A DNA stretch of 37,341 bases from Candidatus Poribacteria bacterium (GCA_021295735.1 JAGWBU010000053.1:699-38039); one strand, 5' to 3'; shown: positions 7,126-15,836, counted from the stretch's first letter. The notes: generated by a model not told the origin, from the letters alone. A program made the numbers and translations.

Positions 7126-9086
7126 CGATAGTCTTCGTGAATCCAAATATCCCTCGCCATCGCCTTTTTACGTGTCGCGAACCAAGTCCCATACGCTTCC
7201 CTTTTCTTACCTTGAAGAAGTGCTTGATAACGTTGTGTCTTTTGTGCAGGATCAGTTCGGAACAATTCTACATCCGGTTCTACTCGTTCACTTAATTCAA
7301 TGATGTAAACTGCTGAGTCACCTGTAAATGGTCCACGGACATCCCCTACAGACATATTAAAGGCGGCAAACATGACTTCTTTTGAGTTCCCCATATTGGA
7401 AATATAGGAACTTCCTGCTGTCCGATTAAAAAGGTTGCTCTCTTGGACGGATTTTTGGACTGCAGTTATCCCTTCAGGCACTTTATATTTTTTAACTAAG
7501 TCATCTAACGATTCACTGTCTGTCCGTTGATTAAACAAATTTTGTGCATCCGCCAAAGCACTTTCTTTGGCTTTTTTATTACGCAAATCGTTGATAACTT
7601 GTTCTTTCACACCCTCAAATTCGGGGATAGTAGCGGGTTTCTTTCCAAGGACAGTTGCAACAAAATAGGCAGTAACATCTCTGCCGAATCTCTTCGTTTC
7701 AATTGTCTTTGTCACGCCTACTTCCATATCAAAAAGTTCTTCAGTCAATCCTCCGTAAACCCAACTTGATCCAATATCAGGAATATTTGTGGTTCCCTTA
7801 CTGAAGAATCCTGTTTCTCCAGCAACAAGTGACAATTCTTTGTAACTATCAAGTCCAATTGCGGTTTCATAATCCTCAACTTCAATGTCAAAGAGTAGGT
7901 TATCAGCTACCTCTTTTGCATTATCTACACCATTGATTTTAACCAGTTTTTCCCGAATCTCGTTTTCTACATCAGAAAAAGGTTTAACTTCTGCTGCTTT
8001 TTTCTCTTCCAATTGGATGATATGGTATCCGTAAGAGGTTTCAATCAGATCACTCACTTCCCCAGGTTTTAATATGTCAAAACATGCTTCTTCAAAAGGT
8101 TTGACCATATCTCCCCGCGCAAAATAATCACCAGGTGGCAGGTTTGGATTGTTACCGCGCAGGGCACCACCATTTACACCTGAAGGCCCTTCTGAATGTG
8201 TTTTAGCCAAGTCAGCAAATGATGTTCCTGCAGCCAATTCTGCTTTGACAGTTTTAAGTAATTCTTCCGCAGCCGTTTTGGTTTCTACTTTTTGTTCATC
8301 AGTGGCATTTTCAGGAAATTTTTTCAAGATATGCCGTGCTTTGACTGCCTCGGCTGTCGTAAATTCAGATTGATTTTCAGTGTAATAAGTTTCAATATCC
8401 GATGTTGAAACAAAATCACCGGGATTAATTTTGATAAACCTAATATTCACCTGCTCCTCGGTTTTATAGTCGTCCCGGTTTTCTTGAAAATACGTTTCTG
8501 CCTCTGCATCATCTACGTTTACAGTTGATAGATAATCACTGTGTCGAAATTCAAGGTATTTTACTTTTGCCTTGTCTGCTTCAAGCTGATAAACTTGTTC
8601 GGCTTCGGTGTCAGTTACCAATTCAAGGGTTTGAATATTATCTCGCAGTGATGTTGAACTGAGTTGGAAACGCACATTCTGCTTATAGAGTTCTGCTACT
8701 CCCCACCCTTCATATTGATTATACTGTTGAACACGGTTTTCGTCACTTCGGATATAACGTTCAACTTCTGCGTCGCTAATATTTGCGCTCCCCTCAATCG
8801 CCCGTTTTATCAAGAAATCAATTATTTCTTTTTGTGTCCTTTTCTGGTCAGGTGGAGTACCATATCTTTGGTTCTGTTGTTGCCGCATCTGGTCCGAGAC
8901 CATTTTTTCAAAATCTTTTCTTGTAACTTCTATCGCATCAATTTTGAGAACAACCTCTGCCTCTGTCCCCTCCTTGCGTCCTCCACTTGAACCACTGTAG
9001 AGCATAATTGAGCCAATAACGAAGACAATTGCAATAACCCACATAAAGATTTGAGCTATAAATTTTTCCCGTAGAAAGATAATCAT
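7122..9086 (-). CDS. PpiD/SurA-like periplasmic peptidylprolyl isomerase
   Basis: This is a membrane-anchored foldase that helps exported proteins fold. Residues 10-31 form one membrane segment (FIAQIFMWVIAIVFVIGSIM). A SurA_N/PpiD-type helical chaperone region follows, including KEIIDFLIKRA. A parvulin domain spans about residues 247-364, with ARHILKKF at its start, then GGALRG, then FEEACFDILKPGEVSDLIETSYGYHIIQLEEK. A second, degenerate parvulin-like region may lie in the C-terminal third. Length 654 is close to PpiD (about 620). It is transcribed alone from a TTGAAA-17-TATCAT promoter, and GAGGAG precedes the ATG by 13 bases. It overlaps mqnC by four bases at the 3' end. Confidence 0.85.
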   Translation of the reverse strand: MIIFLREKFIAQIFMWVIAIVFVIGSIMLYSGSSGGRKEGTEAEVVLKIDAIEVTRKDFEKMVSDQMRQQQNQRYGTPPDQKRTQKEIIDFLIKRAIEGSANISDAEVERYIRSDENRVQQYNQYEGWGVAELYKQNVRFQLSSTSLRDNIQTLELVTDTEAEQVYQLEADKAKVKYLEFRHSDYLSTVNVDDAEAETYFQENRDDYKTEEQVNIRFIKINPGDFVSTSDIETYYTENQSEFTTAEAVKARHILKKFPENATDEQKVETKTAAEELLKTVKAELAAGTSFADLAKTHSEGPSGVNGGALRGNNPNLPPGDYFARGDMVKPFEEACFDILKPGEVSDLIETSYGYHIIQLEEKKAAEVKPFSDVENEIREKLVKINGVDNAKEVADNLLFDIEVEDYETAIGLDSYKELSLVAGETGFFSKGTTNIPDIGSSWVYGGLTEELFDMEVGVTKTIETKRFGRDVTAYFVATVLGKKPATIPEFEGVKEQVINDLRNKKAKESALADAQNLFNQRTDSESLDDLVKKYKVPEGITAVQKSVQESNLFNRTAGSSYISNMGNSKEVMFAAFNMSVGDVRGPFTGDSAVYIIELSERVEPDVELFRTDPAQKTQRYQALLQGKKREAYGTWFATRKKAMARDIWIHEDYR

Positions 9087-9126
9087 GCGTAATCTTTTCT
9101 CCTCAATTTAAATTATACTACATTTA

Positions 9127-9155
9127 ATGATACCCTATAGGACTGCAATTTTCAA
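9127..9155 (-). promoter_or_regulatory. Promoter of the ppiD-like gene
   Basis: The minus strand reads TTGAAA, 17 nt, TATCAT, about 40 bases before the start codon. Confidence 0.65.
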
Positions 9156-9198
9156 TAATTTTTTAAGTTTTATAACGTGAGTTTGATAAATCCGTAGG

Positions 9199-9232
9199 GA
9201 ATCAACACCGAATGCGCCTACGGCATTCGGTG
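9199..9232 (+). repeat. Palindromic intergenic repeat, copy 1
   Basis: ATCAAC is followed by the arms CCGAATGC and GCATTCGG around a 7-base loop. The same core (AATCAACG, then AATGCGC..TA.GGCATTCG) recurs at 9451, 9486, 9577 (minus strand) and 19833, always between genes. Confidence 0.75.
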
Positions 9233-9254
9233 GGGTAGAACGAAAATGGGGAAT

Positions 9255-9280
9255 AAAAAACAGCCTCTAAAGAGAGGTTG
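9255..9280 (-). terminator. Intrinsic terminator upstream of the ppiD-like gene
   Basis: On the minus strand the arms CAACCTCT and AGAGGCTG form eight pairs (one G-U) around a 4-nt loop, followed by TTTTTT. It would stop leftward read-through towards the ppiD promoter. Confidence 0.7.
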
Positions 9281-9319
9281 TTGACCCATTTGAGGTCTAC
9301 ATTTCTGAAAAAATAAGTG

Positions 9320-9342
9320 AAACCCAACTCATTGTTGGGTTT
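9320..9342. repeat. Perfect 9-bp inverted repeat
   Basis: AAACCCAAC and GTTGGGTTT surround a 5-base loop. GGGTTTCGCTTCGCTCTACC (9337-9356) overlaps its right arm and runs beyond it. Variants of this sequence occur at 3211-3238 (minus strand) and near 20002-20021. Confidence 0.7.
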
Positions 9343-9355
9343 CGCTTCGCTCTAC

Positions 9356-9573
9356 CCCATAAGTGTCAACTTAAGAAAAAATGCTGTATTTTCTCTTGTG
9401 GGAGGGAGACCTTGTCCGCCCGATATTGTGAGACTCAACCTATTATATCCAAATCAACGATGAATGGCGCCTATGGCATGCTGCCAAATCAACGCTGAAT
9501 GCGCGTGTAGGCATTCATCGGGGTTGGAAACCCCTCCCACAAGAGGATATATCCTTAAGCTGACACCTATGGG
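9356..9573. mobile_element. MITE-like element with 20-bp terminal inverted repeats
   Basis: The 218-bp stretch is bounded by CCCATAAGTGTCAACTTAAG (9356-9375) and its reverse complement at 9554-9573, which match at 18 of 20 bases. A second, inner inverted pair CTCTTGTGGGAGGG is at 9393-9406 and 9532-9545, exact over 14 bases. Between them lie two tandem, diverged 35-bp copies of the AATCAACG palindrome repeat (9451-9485 and 9486-9520) and a GGGGTT-GGA-AACCCC hairpin (9520-9534). No open frame here looks coding. No target-site duplication was established, so mobility is an inference. Confidence 0.55.
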
Positions 9574-9576
9574 TGG

Positions 9577-9616
9577 GTCCCGCCGAATACCGCACGCGTA
9601 TTTGGGCGTTGATTCA
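9577..9616 (-). repeat. Intergenic palindrome repeat, inverted copy
   Basis: Read on the minus strand this segment has AATCAACG, then a CGCGTGCGGTATTCGGCGGG core, aligning with the copies at 9451 and 9486 but in the opposite direction. It directly abuts the right end of the 218-bp element. Confidence 0.55.
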
Positions 9617-9691
9617 CTGCATCTATACGGACATTCGGGTACCCAATATTGAACTCACGTTAGTTTGAAATTATTGCTTCAAGTTTCAAGT

Positions 9692-9717
9692 AAAAAAGCC
9701 TCCGTAAACTGGGAGGC
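9692..9717 (-). terminator. Terminator downstream of the small gene at 9802
   Basis: On the minus strand GCCTCC and GGAGGC form a six-pair stem with an 8-nt loop, followed directly by TTTTTT. It lies 85 bases past the stop codon of the 76-residue gene. Confidence 0.75.
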
Positions 9718-9801
9718 TTATGTTATACCTATGCAACAACCTGAGTTGATGACAATTCTGATTTTTTAGATAACAATTTGAATTTTATTGAATTTCACCC
9801 A

Positions 9802-10032
9802 TTACGATACAGACCGTTTTTTACACAACATGTGTCGAATCGCCTTCAGACACTTTTTCTTAGAAGTATCACAGCAATTTAATGCCGTTTTTAGTTCAAT
9901 TAACAATGCGCGAGCAGCTTGTAACTTCGGCAATGAAGGGGTTTGCAGATAAATTTTTAACAATTCTTCTTTTTCGGCACTATCCATTTCATCTTGCGAT
10001 TCAAGGATTTTACGATATCGTGAATAGTCCAT
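9802..10032 (-). CDS. Small hypothetical protein
   Basis: I do not recognise this 76-residue protein. It is charged, mostly helical, and ends in a basic, Cys-bearing region (CCDTSKKKC, then HMLCKKR). No signal peptide or membrane segment is visible. A TTGGAG ribosome-binding site lies 11 bases before the ATG, and a terminator follows, which supports it being real. It lies 70 bases downstream of the CYTH gene in the same direction, so the two are probably co-transcribed. Confidence 0.6.
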   Translation of the reverse strand: MDYSRYRKILESQDEMDSAEKEELLKIYLQTPSLPKLQAARALLIELKTALNCCDTSKKKCLKAIRHMLCKKRSVS

Positions 10033-10102
10033 ATTTATATCTCCAATTTGTGTGTTTCAGGTAAGCAGTTATATTTTTTTAGTTTATTTACATTTTAAAG
10101 TT

Positions 10103-10603
10103 TTACAGCTCACTGTAAGAAACGGCAATCGGTTCTGCAGCGTTTAAGTTTAATGTGGTTTTTACGTGTTGATGCTCTTTTATCGCCTCATTTTCAGTTT
10201 GTCCTTGAAACACTGTTTCTAATTCAACAAACTCCCCTAAACCCTCAACTATATCTAAGTGAATTCGGGTGCTATTATACATCCAAAGTGATCGTTGTTT
10301 TTTGACTATTGTCTTTATACCTAACGCAGCAGTTAAAAGTTCTTTTAGTGCTACCGGTTCAGCAATTTCACTGAGTTGATATATACTGTAGCGAGATTCC
10401 AATTTATTTGGACGTTCATAGTAGATTAGCCAGCCTTCATCTGGCTCAGCTGTCTCGCGTAGTTTTAACCTACCTTTCGGATTTTCAAAATAAGTATCTA
10501 CTTGATGTATTGTTCCTGTGTGCGTTGCCTTTAAGTCAGCCAGCCTTGGCAGGAGCGCATCAAGCGACTCATACCGCACTTTAAACTCTAAGTTTTTTGC
10601 CAT
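10103..10603 (-). CDS. CYTH domain protein (class IV adenylate cyclase/thiamine triphosphatase-like)
   Basis: CYTH proteins form an eight-strand tunnel that binds triphosphate-containing substrates through basic and acidic residues. Visible features are the N-terminal LEFKVR, standing in for the ExExK motif, VDTYF, GRLKLRE, VKKQRSLWMYNSTRIHLDIVEG(L)GEFVELE in the centre, and the terminal YSEL. The first motif has only one Glu before the Lys, so activity may differ from classical members. At 166 residues it is the usual length of single-domain CYTH proteins. The substrate cannot be told from sequence. Confidence 0.85.
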   Translation of the reverse strand: MAKNLEFKVRYESLDALLPRLADLKATHTGTIHQVDTYFENPKGRLKLRETAEPDEGWLIYYERPNKLESRYSIYQLSEIAEPVALKELLTAALGIKTIVKKQRSLWMYNSTRIHLDIVEGLGEFVELETVFQGQTENEAIKEHQHVKTTLNLNAAEPIAVSYSEL

Positions 10604-10670
10604 TAATTGATTTAATAGTTGTTCTTAGTGAATTCGATGTGTTTAGTGTTAGTACTACACACCACAAGTC

Positions 10671-11276
10671 TCATTCAAGTTCCAATAAATCTAAATCATC
10701 TTCAGTTTGATAACTATTGACACAAGAGCGATTGCATCGTTCTCCGTGTGCCTGTAAGCCACAAACGCGATGTTTCAACTGCAGCGAACTCACCAGACAC
10801 GTACGCAATTGTTCAGGATCAAAATTCCGTCCCATCAGGAAACTGTAACTCCCTCTTTGCATTAGATAACGTGCCGTCCTGTCATCAGAAACAATTGAGA
10901 TGACCTTAACGTGGGATCGGTATCTTTGGATAAATTCAAAGATACGAGTACGCCGAAATCGTGAGAAATCTGCAATTACCATCCGATATTTTGCCAACTT
11001 CAACATTGCGACTGCCTGCGAACCGCGACCTATAACATCATACCGATAGTTTTCTGATTCAAGCACATTTACAATTTTGTCACGTACATCACGATTATAA
11101 GAAACAACCAACACATCGCCTTTCAATTGAGATATAGAGTGACTCTCTTGAATTTCAAGTGGGAGAAGGGCATCATCGACTCGCCATCGTAAACGTCTAC
11201 GTGCATCACGCATTCGTCTTTCGACTGGAGCAAGTTTCTCCTCTAATTCTGGATGTCGTTTTTTTGATCTTCGCAT
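10671..11276 (-). CDS. Degenerate response-regulator receiver domain protein
   Basis: Residues 1-45 are strongly basic (RRSKKRHPELEEK, then RRMRDARRRLRWR). Residues 53-170 fold-match a CheY-like receiver. The acidic pocket that is normally DD reads SYN in LVVSYNRD, the phosphoacceptor Asp may be kept in MVIADFS, and the conserved Lys of the KPF turn is replaced in SFLMGRNFD. It is therefore probably a pseudo-receiver. The tail carries three cysteines and a histidine in CGLQAHGERCNRSC, a possible metal site. No output domain is recognised. Classical phosphorelay control is doubtful. Confidence 0.65.
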   Translation of the reverse strand: MRRSKKRHPELEEKLAPVERRMRDARRRLRWRVDDALLPLEIQESHSISQLKGDVLVVSYNRDVRDKIVNVLESENYRYDVIGRGSQAVAMLKLAKYRMVIADFSRFRRTRIFEFIQRYRSHVKVISIVSDDRTARYLMQRGSYSFLMGRNFDPEQLRTCLVSSLQLKHRVCGLQAHGERCNRSCVNSYQTEDDLDLLELE

Positions 11277-11717
11277 AATAGACCTTTATACCTTTGATGC
11301 TTGAACATGCGTATTTGAATCTCTTGTGTGATTGAAAACGCACCTACACTAAAAACACAAGATAACCCATAATACGTAATCCATGCAAATTTAATAACGA
11401 ATTATTCTGAAAAAGAATTCATAATTTTGGAAAAAGTTCACTAACTTCAAGCTATTGCTACTTTTTTAGATGCGGCAATCCCATTTTTTCTTGTAAAAAA
11501 ATTTGATGTGCTATAAAATAACGACAATTCTTTTACTGCTATCCTTCGGGGATATCTCAATCTGACAGTTGAAACTAAAAATAAAGCCTAACACTTACGA
11601 TTACCTACTTGTTACATATTATAGACACATTTGTCGTAAAAAAGATAGCAAAAAACGCTATATTTCTTTAGTTATGTATATATTGACGTATTTAAAACCC
11701 AAAAAGGATAGAAGAAA
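11277..11717. other. AT-rich non-coding divergent intergenic region
   Basis: This 441-base region separates divergently transcribed genes. I see no coding frame or RNA gene. A candidate plus-strand promoter is at 11491-11519, and the AGGA before the hydrolase ATG is at its right edge. A purine-rich AAAAAGGATAGAAGAAA leads into the gene. Confidence 0.6.
11491..11519 (+). promoter_or_regulatory. Candidate promoter of the hydrolase-transporter-DUF4838 run
   Basis: The sequence reads TTGTAA, 17 nt, TAAAAT. It would leave a long leader of about 190 bases before the ATG at 11718. In such AT-rich DNA the match could be chance. Confidence 0.35.
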
Positions 11718-12767
11718 ATGAGCCACACATCGTCAATATCCCAAATTCCGATTCCAGCACATTTTGATTCAGATCAGGTAGGACGGGTGTGGCGTATTCC
11801 GTATCAAGAACGGATTAGTGAGGCGCGTGCATGGGCACAACAATACGAAATCCCTCCTGCATCTGAGGATTCCGTCCGTACCTGCTTGCTGCTTGTTGAT
11901 GTCCAAAATACATTCTGCATTCCGGATTATGAACTTTTCGTTGGTGGCAGATCGGGAAACGGTGCAGTTGAAGATAATGTTCGCTTGTGTCAGTTCATCT
12001 ATCGTAATCTTCCACTTATTACTAAAATCGCTTGTACGTTGGATACACATACTGCAATGCAGATATTCCACGAAATTTTCTGGGTTAACGATGCAGGTGA
12101 GCATCCCGTGCCACTGCAGACGCTTATCATACAATCGGATATTGAAACAGGAAAATGGCGTGTTAATCCAGCAGTTGTTGAAAGTTTAAGAGGAAATACG
12201 GATCAATATGCATGGCTCAAGGAATATGGTGAACATTATGTAAAAACCCTTACGGCTGATGGAAAGTATCCGCTTACAATATGGCCTTACCATGCCATGC
12301 TCGGTGGGATTGGACATGCTGTTGTCTCTGCTGTTGATGAAGCATGCTTTTTTCATGCAATTGCTCGCAATAGTCAAACACACTACGAACTCAAAGGACG
12401 GAACCCGTTGACTGAAAACTACTCAGTCCTTCGACCAGAAGTACTTAATGATGCAGAAGGGAAATCTATTGCGCAAAAGAACAGTGATTTTTTGGAAATG
12501 CTATTAGAATATGACCGTGTGATTATTGCCGGACAGGCAAAAAGCCACTGTGTTGCATGGACGGTGAGTGACCTGCTCACAGAAATTCAGCAAATAGATT
12601 CAACCCTTGCCAAGAAGATTTATCTGATGGAAGATCTAACGTCAGCGGTTGTTGTGCCGGGGATAGTAGACTATACGGACTCCGCAGATGCGGCTTTTGC
12701 CAAATTTTCGGAAGCGGGAATGTATATAGTCAAATCAACGGAATCGATTGGAAACTGGATTAGATGA
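11718..12767 (+). CDS. Nicotinamidase/isochorismatase-type cysteine hydrolase, enlarged
   Basis: The cysteine hydrolase fold of this family cleaves amide or related bonds. The catalytic triad is visible: Asp61 in LLLVDVQNTF, Lys226 in ELKGRNPLTENYS, and Cys278 in AGQAKSHCVAWTV. Asp109, His111 and His118 (TLDTHTAMQIFH) resemble the metal-binding DxH...H of nicotinamidases. At 349 residues it is much longer than the usual 180-215. The extra length lies before Asp61 and between the metal site and the catalytic Lys. The next genes encode a NupG-like transporter and a DUF4838 protein, so a nicotinamide, nucleoside or related amide is a plausible substrate, but that is inference. Confidence 0.8.
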   Translation: MSHTSSISQIPIPAHFDSDQVGRVWRIPYQERISEARAWAQQYEIPPASEDSVRTCLLLVDVQNTFCIPDYELFVGGRSGNGAVEDNVRLCQFIYRNLPLITKIACTLDTHTAMQIFHEIFWVNDAGEHPVPLQTLIIQSDIETGKWRVNPAVVESLRGNTDQYAWLKEYGEHYVKTLTADGKYPLTIWPYHAMLGGIGHAVVSAVDEACFFHAIARNSQTHYELKGRNPLTENYSVLRPEVLNDAEGKSIAQKNSDFLEMLLEYDRVIIAGQAKSHCVAWTVSDLLTEIQQIDSTLAKKIYLMEDLTSAVVVPGIVDYTDSADAAFAKFSEAGMYIVKSTESIGNWIR

Positions 12768-12825
12768 ATACGAAGCATCGCAACTCAGAAATGTAATCCG
12801 ACAGTAAATAAGGATGGGAATAGTT

Positions 12826-14061
12826 ATGGAAAAAAGGCGTTCAGAGATTATTACCTTTACCAGACTGTCAGGGATGATGTTTTTACAATTTGCTATCTGG
12901 GGAGCCTGGGCAGTCCTCATTGCAGGACACATGGAAAATCTTGGGTTCTCCGGCAAACAAATTAGTTATGTCTTTGGCACTACCGCCATAGGTTCAATAA
13001 TTTCCCCTATCATTGCCGGATGGATAGCAGATAGATTGATGCCTGCCCAGCTGTTCGCTGCTATTTCACATATACTGAGTGGCGTTTGTCTCCTCATCGC
13101 ATGGAAACAAACAACGTTTCCGATGATGTGGTTGATGATTTTTCTCCACGCCATCCTCTATATGCCCACCATCGCCCTCACTAATTCAATCGCTTTTCAC
13201 CACATGGGACAGTCCGAAAAATTTGGAAATATCCGTGTTTTCGGAACGTTGGGGTGGATCGTGATCAATTGGGGATTGAGTCTGTATCTCCGATATTGGG
13301 AAGGACAAGAAACGAACTTGCCTCACGTTGGCGACTGTCTCCTTTTCGGAGCCATCGTTTCTTTCATAATGGGCGCTTACTGTCTGACCTTGCCTAACAC
13401 ACCCCCAAGCAAAGAGGCAAAAAATCCGTACGCTTTTCTTGAAGCCTTCTCCCTTACCTCAAATAAGAACTTCGCAGTGCTTCTGTTTATCTCCTTCCTT
13501 GTTGCGATAGAATTACCTTTCTATTACAATTTAACCTATCTATTCCTAACTGAGGCGGAACACGGCGTTGGATTAGCAGCAAGTAACGCGAATTTTGCGA
13601 TGAGTCTTGGGCAGGTCGCTGAAGTAGTACTAATGTTGTTGCTATTTCCATGTCTACGGCGTTTTGGAATGCGGATTACTATCTTTTTAGGGATTCTTGC
13701 ATGGCCAGTGCGTTATGCTATCTTTGCCATAGGTGAACCATGGTGGTTAGTAATAGGAGCACAAACGTTGCACGGTATCTGTTACTCATTCTTTTTTGTT
13801 GGTGGAATGATTGCTATTGAAACACTTAGTCCGAAAGATATTCGCGCAAGTTCTCAGGCATTACTCCTATTTGTTACAAACGGGTTTGGTATGTTGGTTG
13901 GGCATATCGTTAGTGGGCGTGTGCATGATTTCTTTGAGTATTCAGGTGGTGGACATGCCTGGGCGAAAATTTTTATAGTTCCGATTGTCTTAACTGTCAT
14001 TGCAGCGATTGCCTTCTTTATATTGTTTGATGAAAAGAAATATCAGCAGACGCGAATGTAG
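12826..14061 (+). CDS. MFS transporter, nucleoside:H+ symporter (NupG/XapB) family
   Basis: This is an inner-membrane importer of about 411 residues with 12 predicted membrane segments. Family signatures include MMFLQFAIWGAWAVLIAGHM at the N terminus, SIISPIIAGWIADR, and IRVFGTLGWIVINW. The C-terminal half has LHGICYSFFFVGGMIAIE. An ATG at 12814 is in frame, but the ATG at 12826 follows AAGGA at 11 bases and is preferred. The gene begins 58 bases after the hydrolase and 39 bases before the DUF4838 gene, so the three probably form an operon in which it supplies the substrate. Confidence 0.85.
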   Translation: MEKRRSEIITFTRLSGMMFLQFAIWGAWAVLIAGHMENLGFSGKQISYVFGTTAIGSIISPIIAGWIADRLMPAQLFAAISHILSGVCLLIAWKQTTFPMMWLMIFLHAILYMPTIALTNSIAFHHMGQSEKFGNIRVFGTLGWIVINWGLSLYLRYWEGQETNLPHVGDCLLFGAIVSFIMGAYCLTLPNTPPSKEAKNPYAFLEAFSLTSNKNFAVLLFISFLVAIELPFYYNLTYLFLTEAEHGVGLAASNANFAMSLGQVAEVVLMLLLFPCLRRFGMRITIFLGILAWPVRYAIFAIGEPWWLVIGAQTLHGICYSFFFVGGMIAIETLSPKDIRASSQALLLFVTNGFGMLVGHIVSGRVHDFFEYSGGGHAWAKIFIVPIVLTVIAAIAFFILFDEKKYQQTRM

Positions 14062-14100
14062 TGCATAATACACTGCGAATATCGAATATAGGAGAAATTT

Positions 14101-15804
14101 ATGTCAACTGGCAAAACTCTCATGTTTTCCCATGGTGCTGGCGACGTGACGATTTCATCAATGCGAAACTGGCGCATCATTATCTCAAATGATGCAGCTG
14201 TTTCAGAAAGATATGCCGCCGAAGAATTCCAAAAATGGTTTAATCAAGCAACCTCGTTGACGTTACCACTTGAGACAGCACAAGAAAATACCAGCTACAA
14301 TGAAGGGCAGGTCAATATCAGCGTATCTTCTACGATGGGCGATGAGGAAATCCACATCACCGTTGAAAATAACCAAATTCAGATTAGTGGAGGCCTACCG
14401 AGAGGTGTTCTTTACGCTGTCCATCAGTTTCTTGAAGAATTGGTTGGCATCCGATTTTTAACCGCTGACCATACATACATTCCAGATGCATCTGAACTCA
14501 AAATACCCTGTGGCAATTATACTTACACGCCACCTTTTTCATTTCGTTGGAGTTACTACCGCGAGAACTCAAATGCTCCCGAATTTGCTGCGAAACGCAA
14601 AGTCAACACCGTCACAGATGCCGAAAATCTCGGTGGAAAAACGGGTCAACAGCTTATCAACCATTCATTTCATGTACTCGTCCCCTACGGCACGTACGGC
14701 GAAAGTCATCCGGAATACTACGCCTTAGTCGATGGAAAACGGGATACCAATACCCACGGCGGCGGACCGCAATTGTGCGTCACCAATCCTGAAGTGATTG
14801 AGATCGCCGCTGCAACAGCAATTCAAAGTCTCACTGACAACCCCCATGTAGCGAACATCAGTGTCAGTCAAGCAGATACTGCCGCATACTGCAGGTGTGA
14901 ACGTTGTGAAGCGCTAAACGAAGCGGAAGGCACACCGATGGGTTCACAGTTGACGTTTGTCAACGCTGTTGCGGAACGCATCGAAAAAGCCCACCCGAAT
15001 GTCAAAGTTGGAACGCTTGCGTATTGGTATACTCGTAAACCACCTAAGACAGTTCAACCTCGCCATAATGTGCAAATCCAACTCTGTAGTATTGAATGTT
15101 GTACGCTCCATGCCATTGACAACCCAGATTGTGAACAGAATCAGGCGTTTTGCGCCGACACAAACGCATGGGGAAAAATCTGTAATGACATCTGGATTTG
15201 GAATTATAACACCAACTTCCGTTCCTACGATTTACCGTTTCCAAATCTACGGAGTATTGGACCTAATGTCCGCTACTTTTTACGGAACAATGCCAAAGGT
15301 GTTTTCATGCAGGCAAATGGTAACGGGTTAACAGGCGAATTCTCCGATTTACGAAATTATCTAATTTCATGTCTTCTCTGGAATCCACATCTTGATGATC
15401 AAGCAGTCTTAACCGAATTTGTGGAACTCCACTACGAATCGGCTGCACCCGCTATTCTGGCTTATATCAATTTTCTTCACGAAAACGTTGAGGAGAGAAA
15501 CCTCCACCCAAGATGTTTTCCAAGTCCAGAGGATGTCGGTTTAGATGCAGAAAGCGCGCAGCGTGTGTTTGACTATTTCCAAGAAGCGTTAGCACTCGCA
15601 GCAAATTCAGAGATTCAAGCACGTGTAGAAAAAGCCTCTATTTCTGCCTACAAGGCAATGTTGGTAGCAGGTGGTGAAATTCAACCGCAACGGCGGCGCG
15701 TCTTGATCGCTGAGTACATCGCGTTGTGTAAACGCTATGGTCTGACGCACACAGCAGAACACCAAGCGGCTGAAGACTATTTTGAAGAATTGCACAAACA
15801 ATAG
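14101..15804 (+). CDS. DUF4838 domain protein (carbohydrate-active-like)
   Basis: The 567-residue product has an N-terminal glycoside hydrolase-type alpha/beta domain (about 20-130), with AAEEFQKWF and GGLPRGVLYAVHQFLEELVG as seen in GH67 and GH20 N-terminal domains. A DUF4838 region follows (about 180-450), with HSFHVLVPYGTYGESHPEYYA, then CVTNPEVIE, then ISVSQADTAAYCRCERCEA, and IWIWNYNTNF. There is no signal peptide, so it is probably cytoplasmic and acts on imported material. TAGGAGAAATTT gives a strong start. The CRCERC cysteine cluster is typical of the family. The reaction is not established. Confidence 0.8.
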   Translation: MSTGKTLMFSHGAGDVTISSMRNWRIIISNDAAVSERYAAEEFQKWFNQATSLTLPLETAQENTSYNEGQVNISVSSTMGDEEIHITVENNQIQISGGLPRGVLYAVHQFLEELVGIRFLTADHTYIPDASELKIPCGNYTYTPPFSFRWSYYRENSNAPEFAAKRKVNTVTDAENLGGKTGQQLINHSFHVLVPYGTYGESHPEYYALVDGKRDTNTHGGGPQLCVTNPEVIEIAAATAIQSLTDNPHVANISVSQADTAAYCRCERCEALNEAEGTPMGSQLTFVNAVAERIEKAHPNVKVGTLAYWYTRKPPKTVQPRHNVQIQLCSIECCTLHAIDNPDCEQNQAFCADTNAWGKICNDIWIWNYNTNFRSYDLPFPNLRSIGPNVRYFLRNNAKGVFMQANGNGLTGEFSDLRNYLISCLLWNPHLDDQAVLTEFVELHYESAAPAILAYINFLHENVEERNLHPRCFPSPEDVGLDAESAQRVFDYFQEALALAANSEIQARVEKASISAYKAMLVAGGEIQPQRRRVLIAEYIALCKRYGLTHTAEHQAAEDYFEELHKQ

Positions 15805-15836
15805 AAGTTGGATATTGTTACCCACAACCTTAATCC

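Noticed and set aside
9199..9620. Possible CRISPR array
   Set aside because: The repeated units are few, diverged, in both directions, directly adjacent without spacers of even length, and no cas gene is near.
9464..9652. 62-codon open frame in the repeat region
   Set aside because: It lies wholly in palindromic repeats, has no ribosome-binding site, and its composition follows the repeats.
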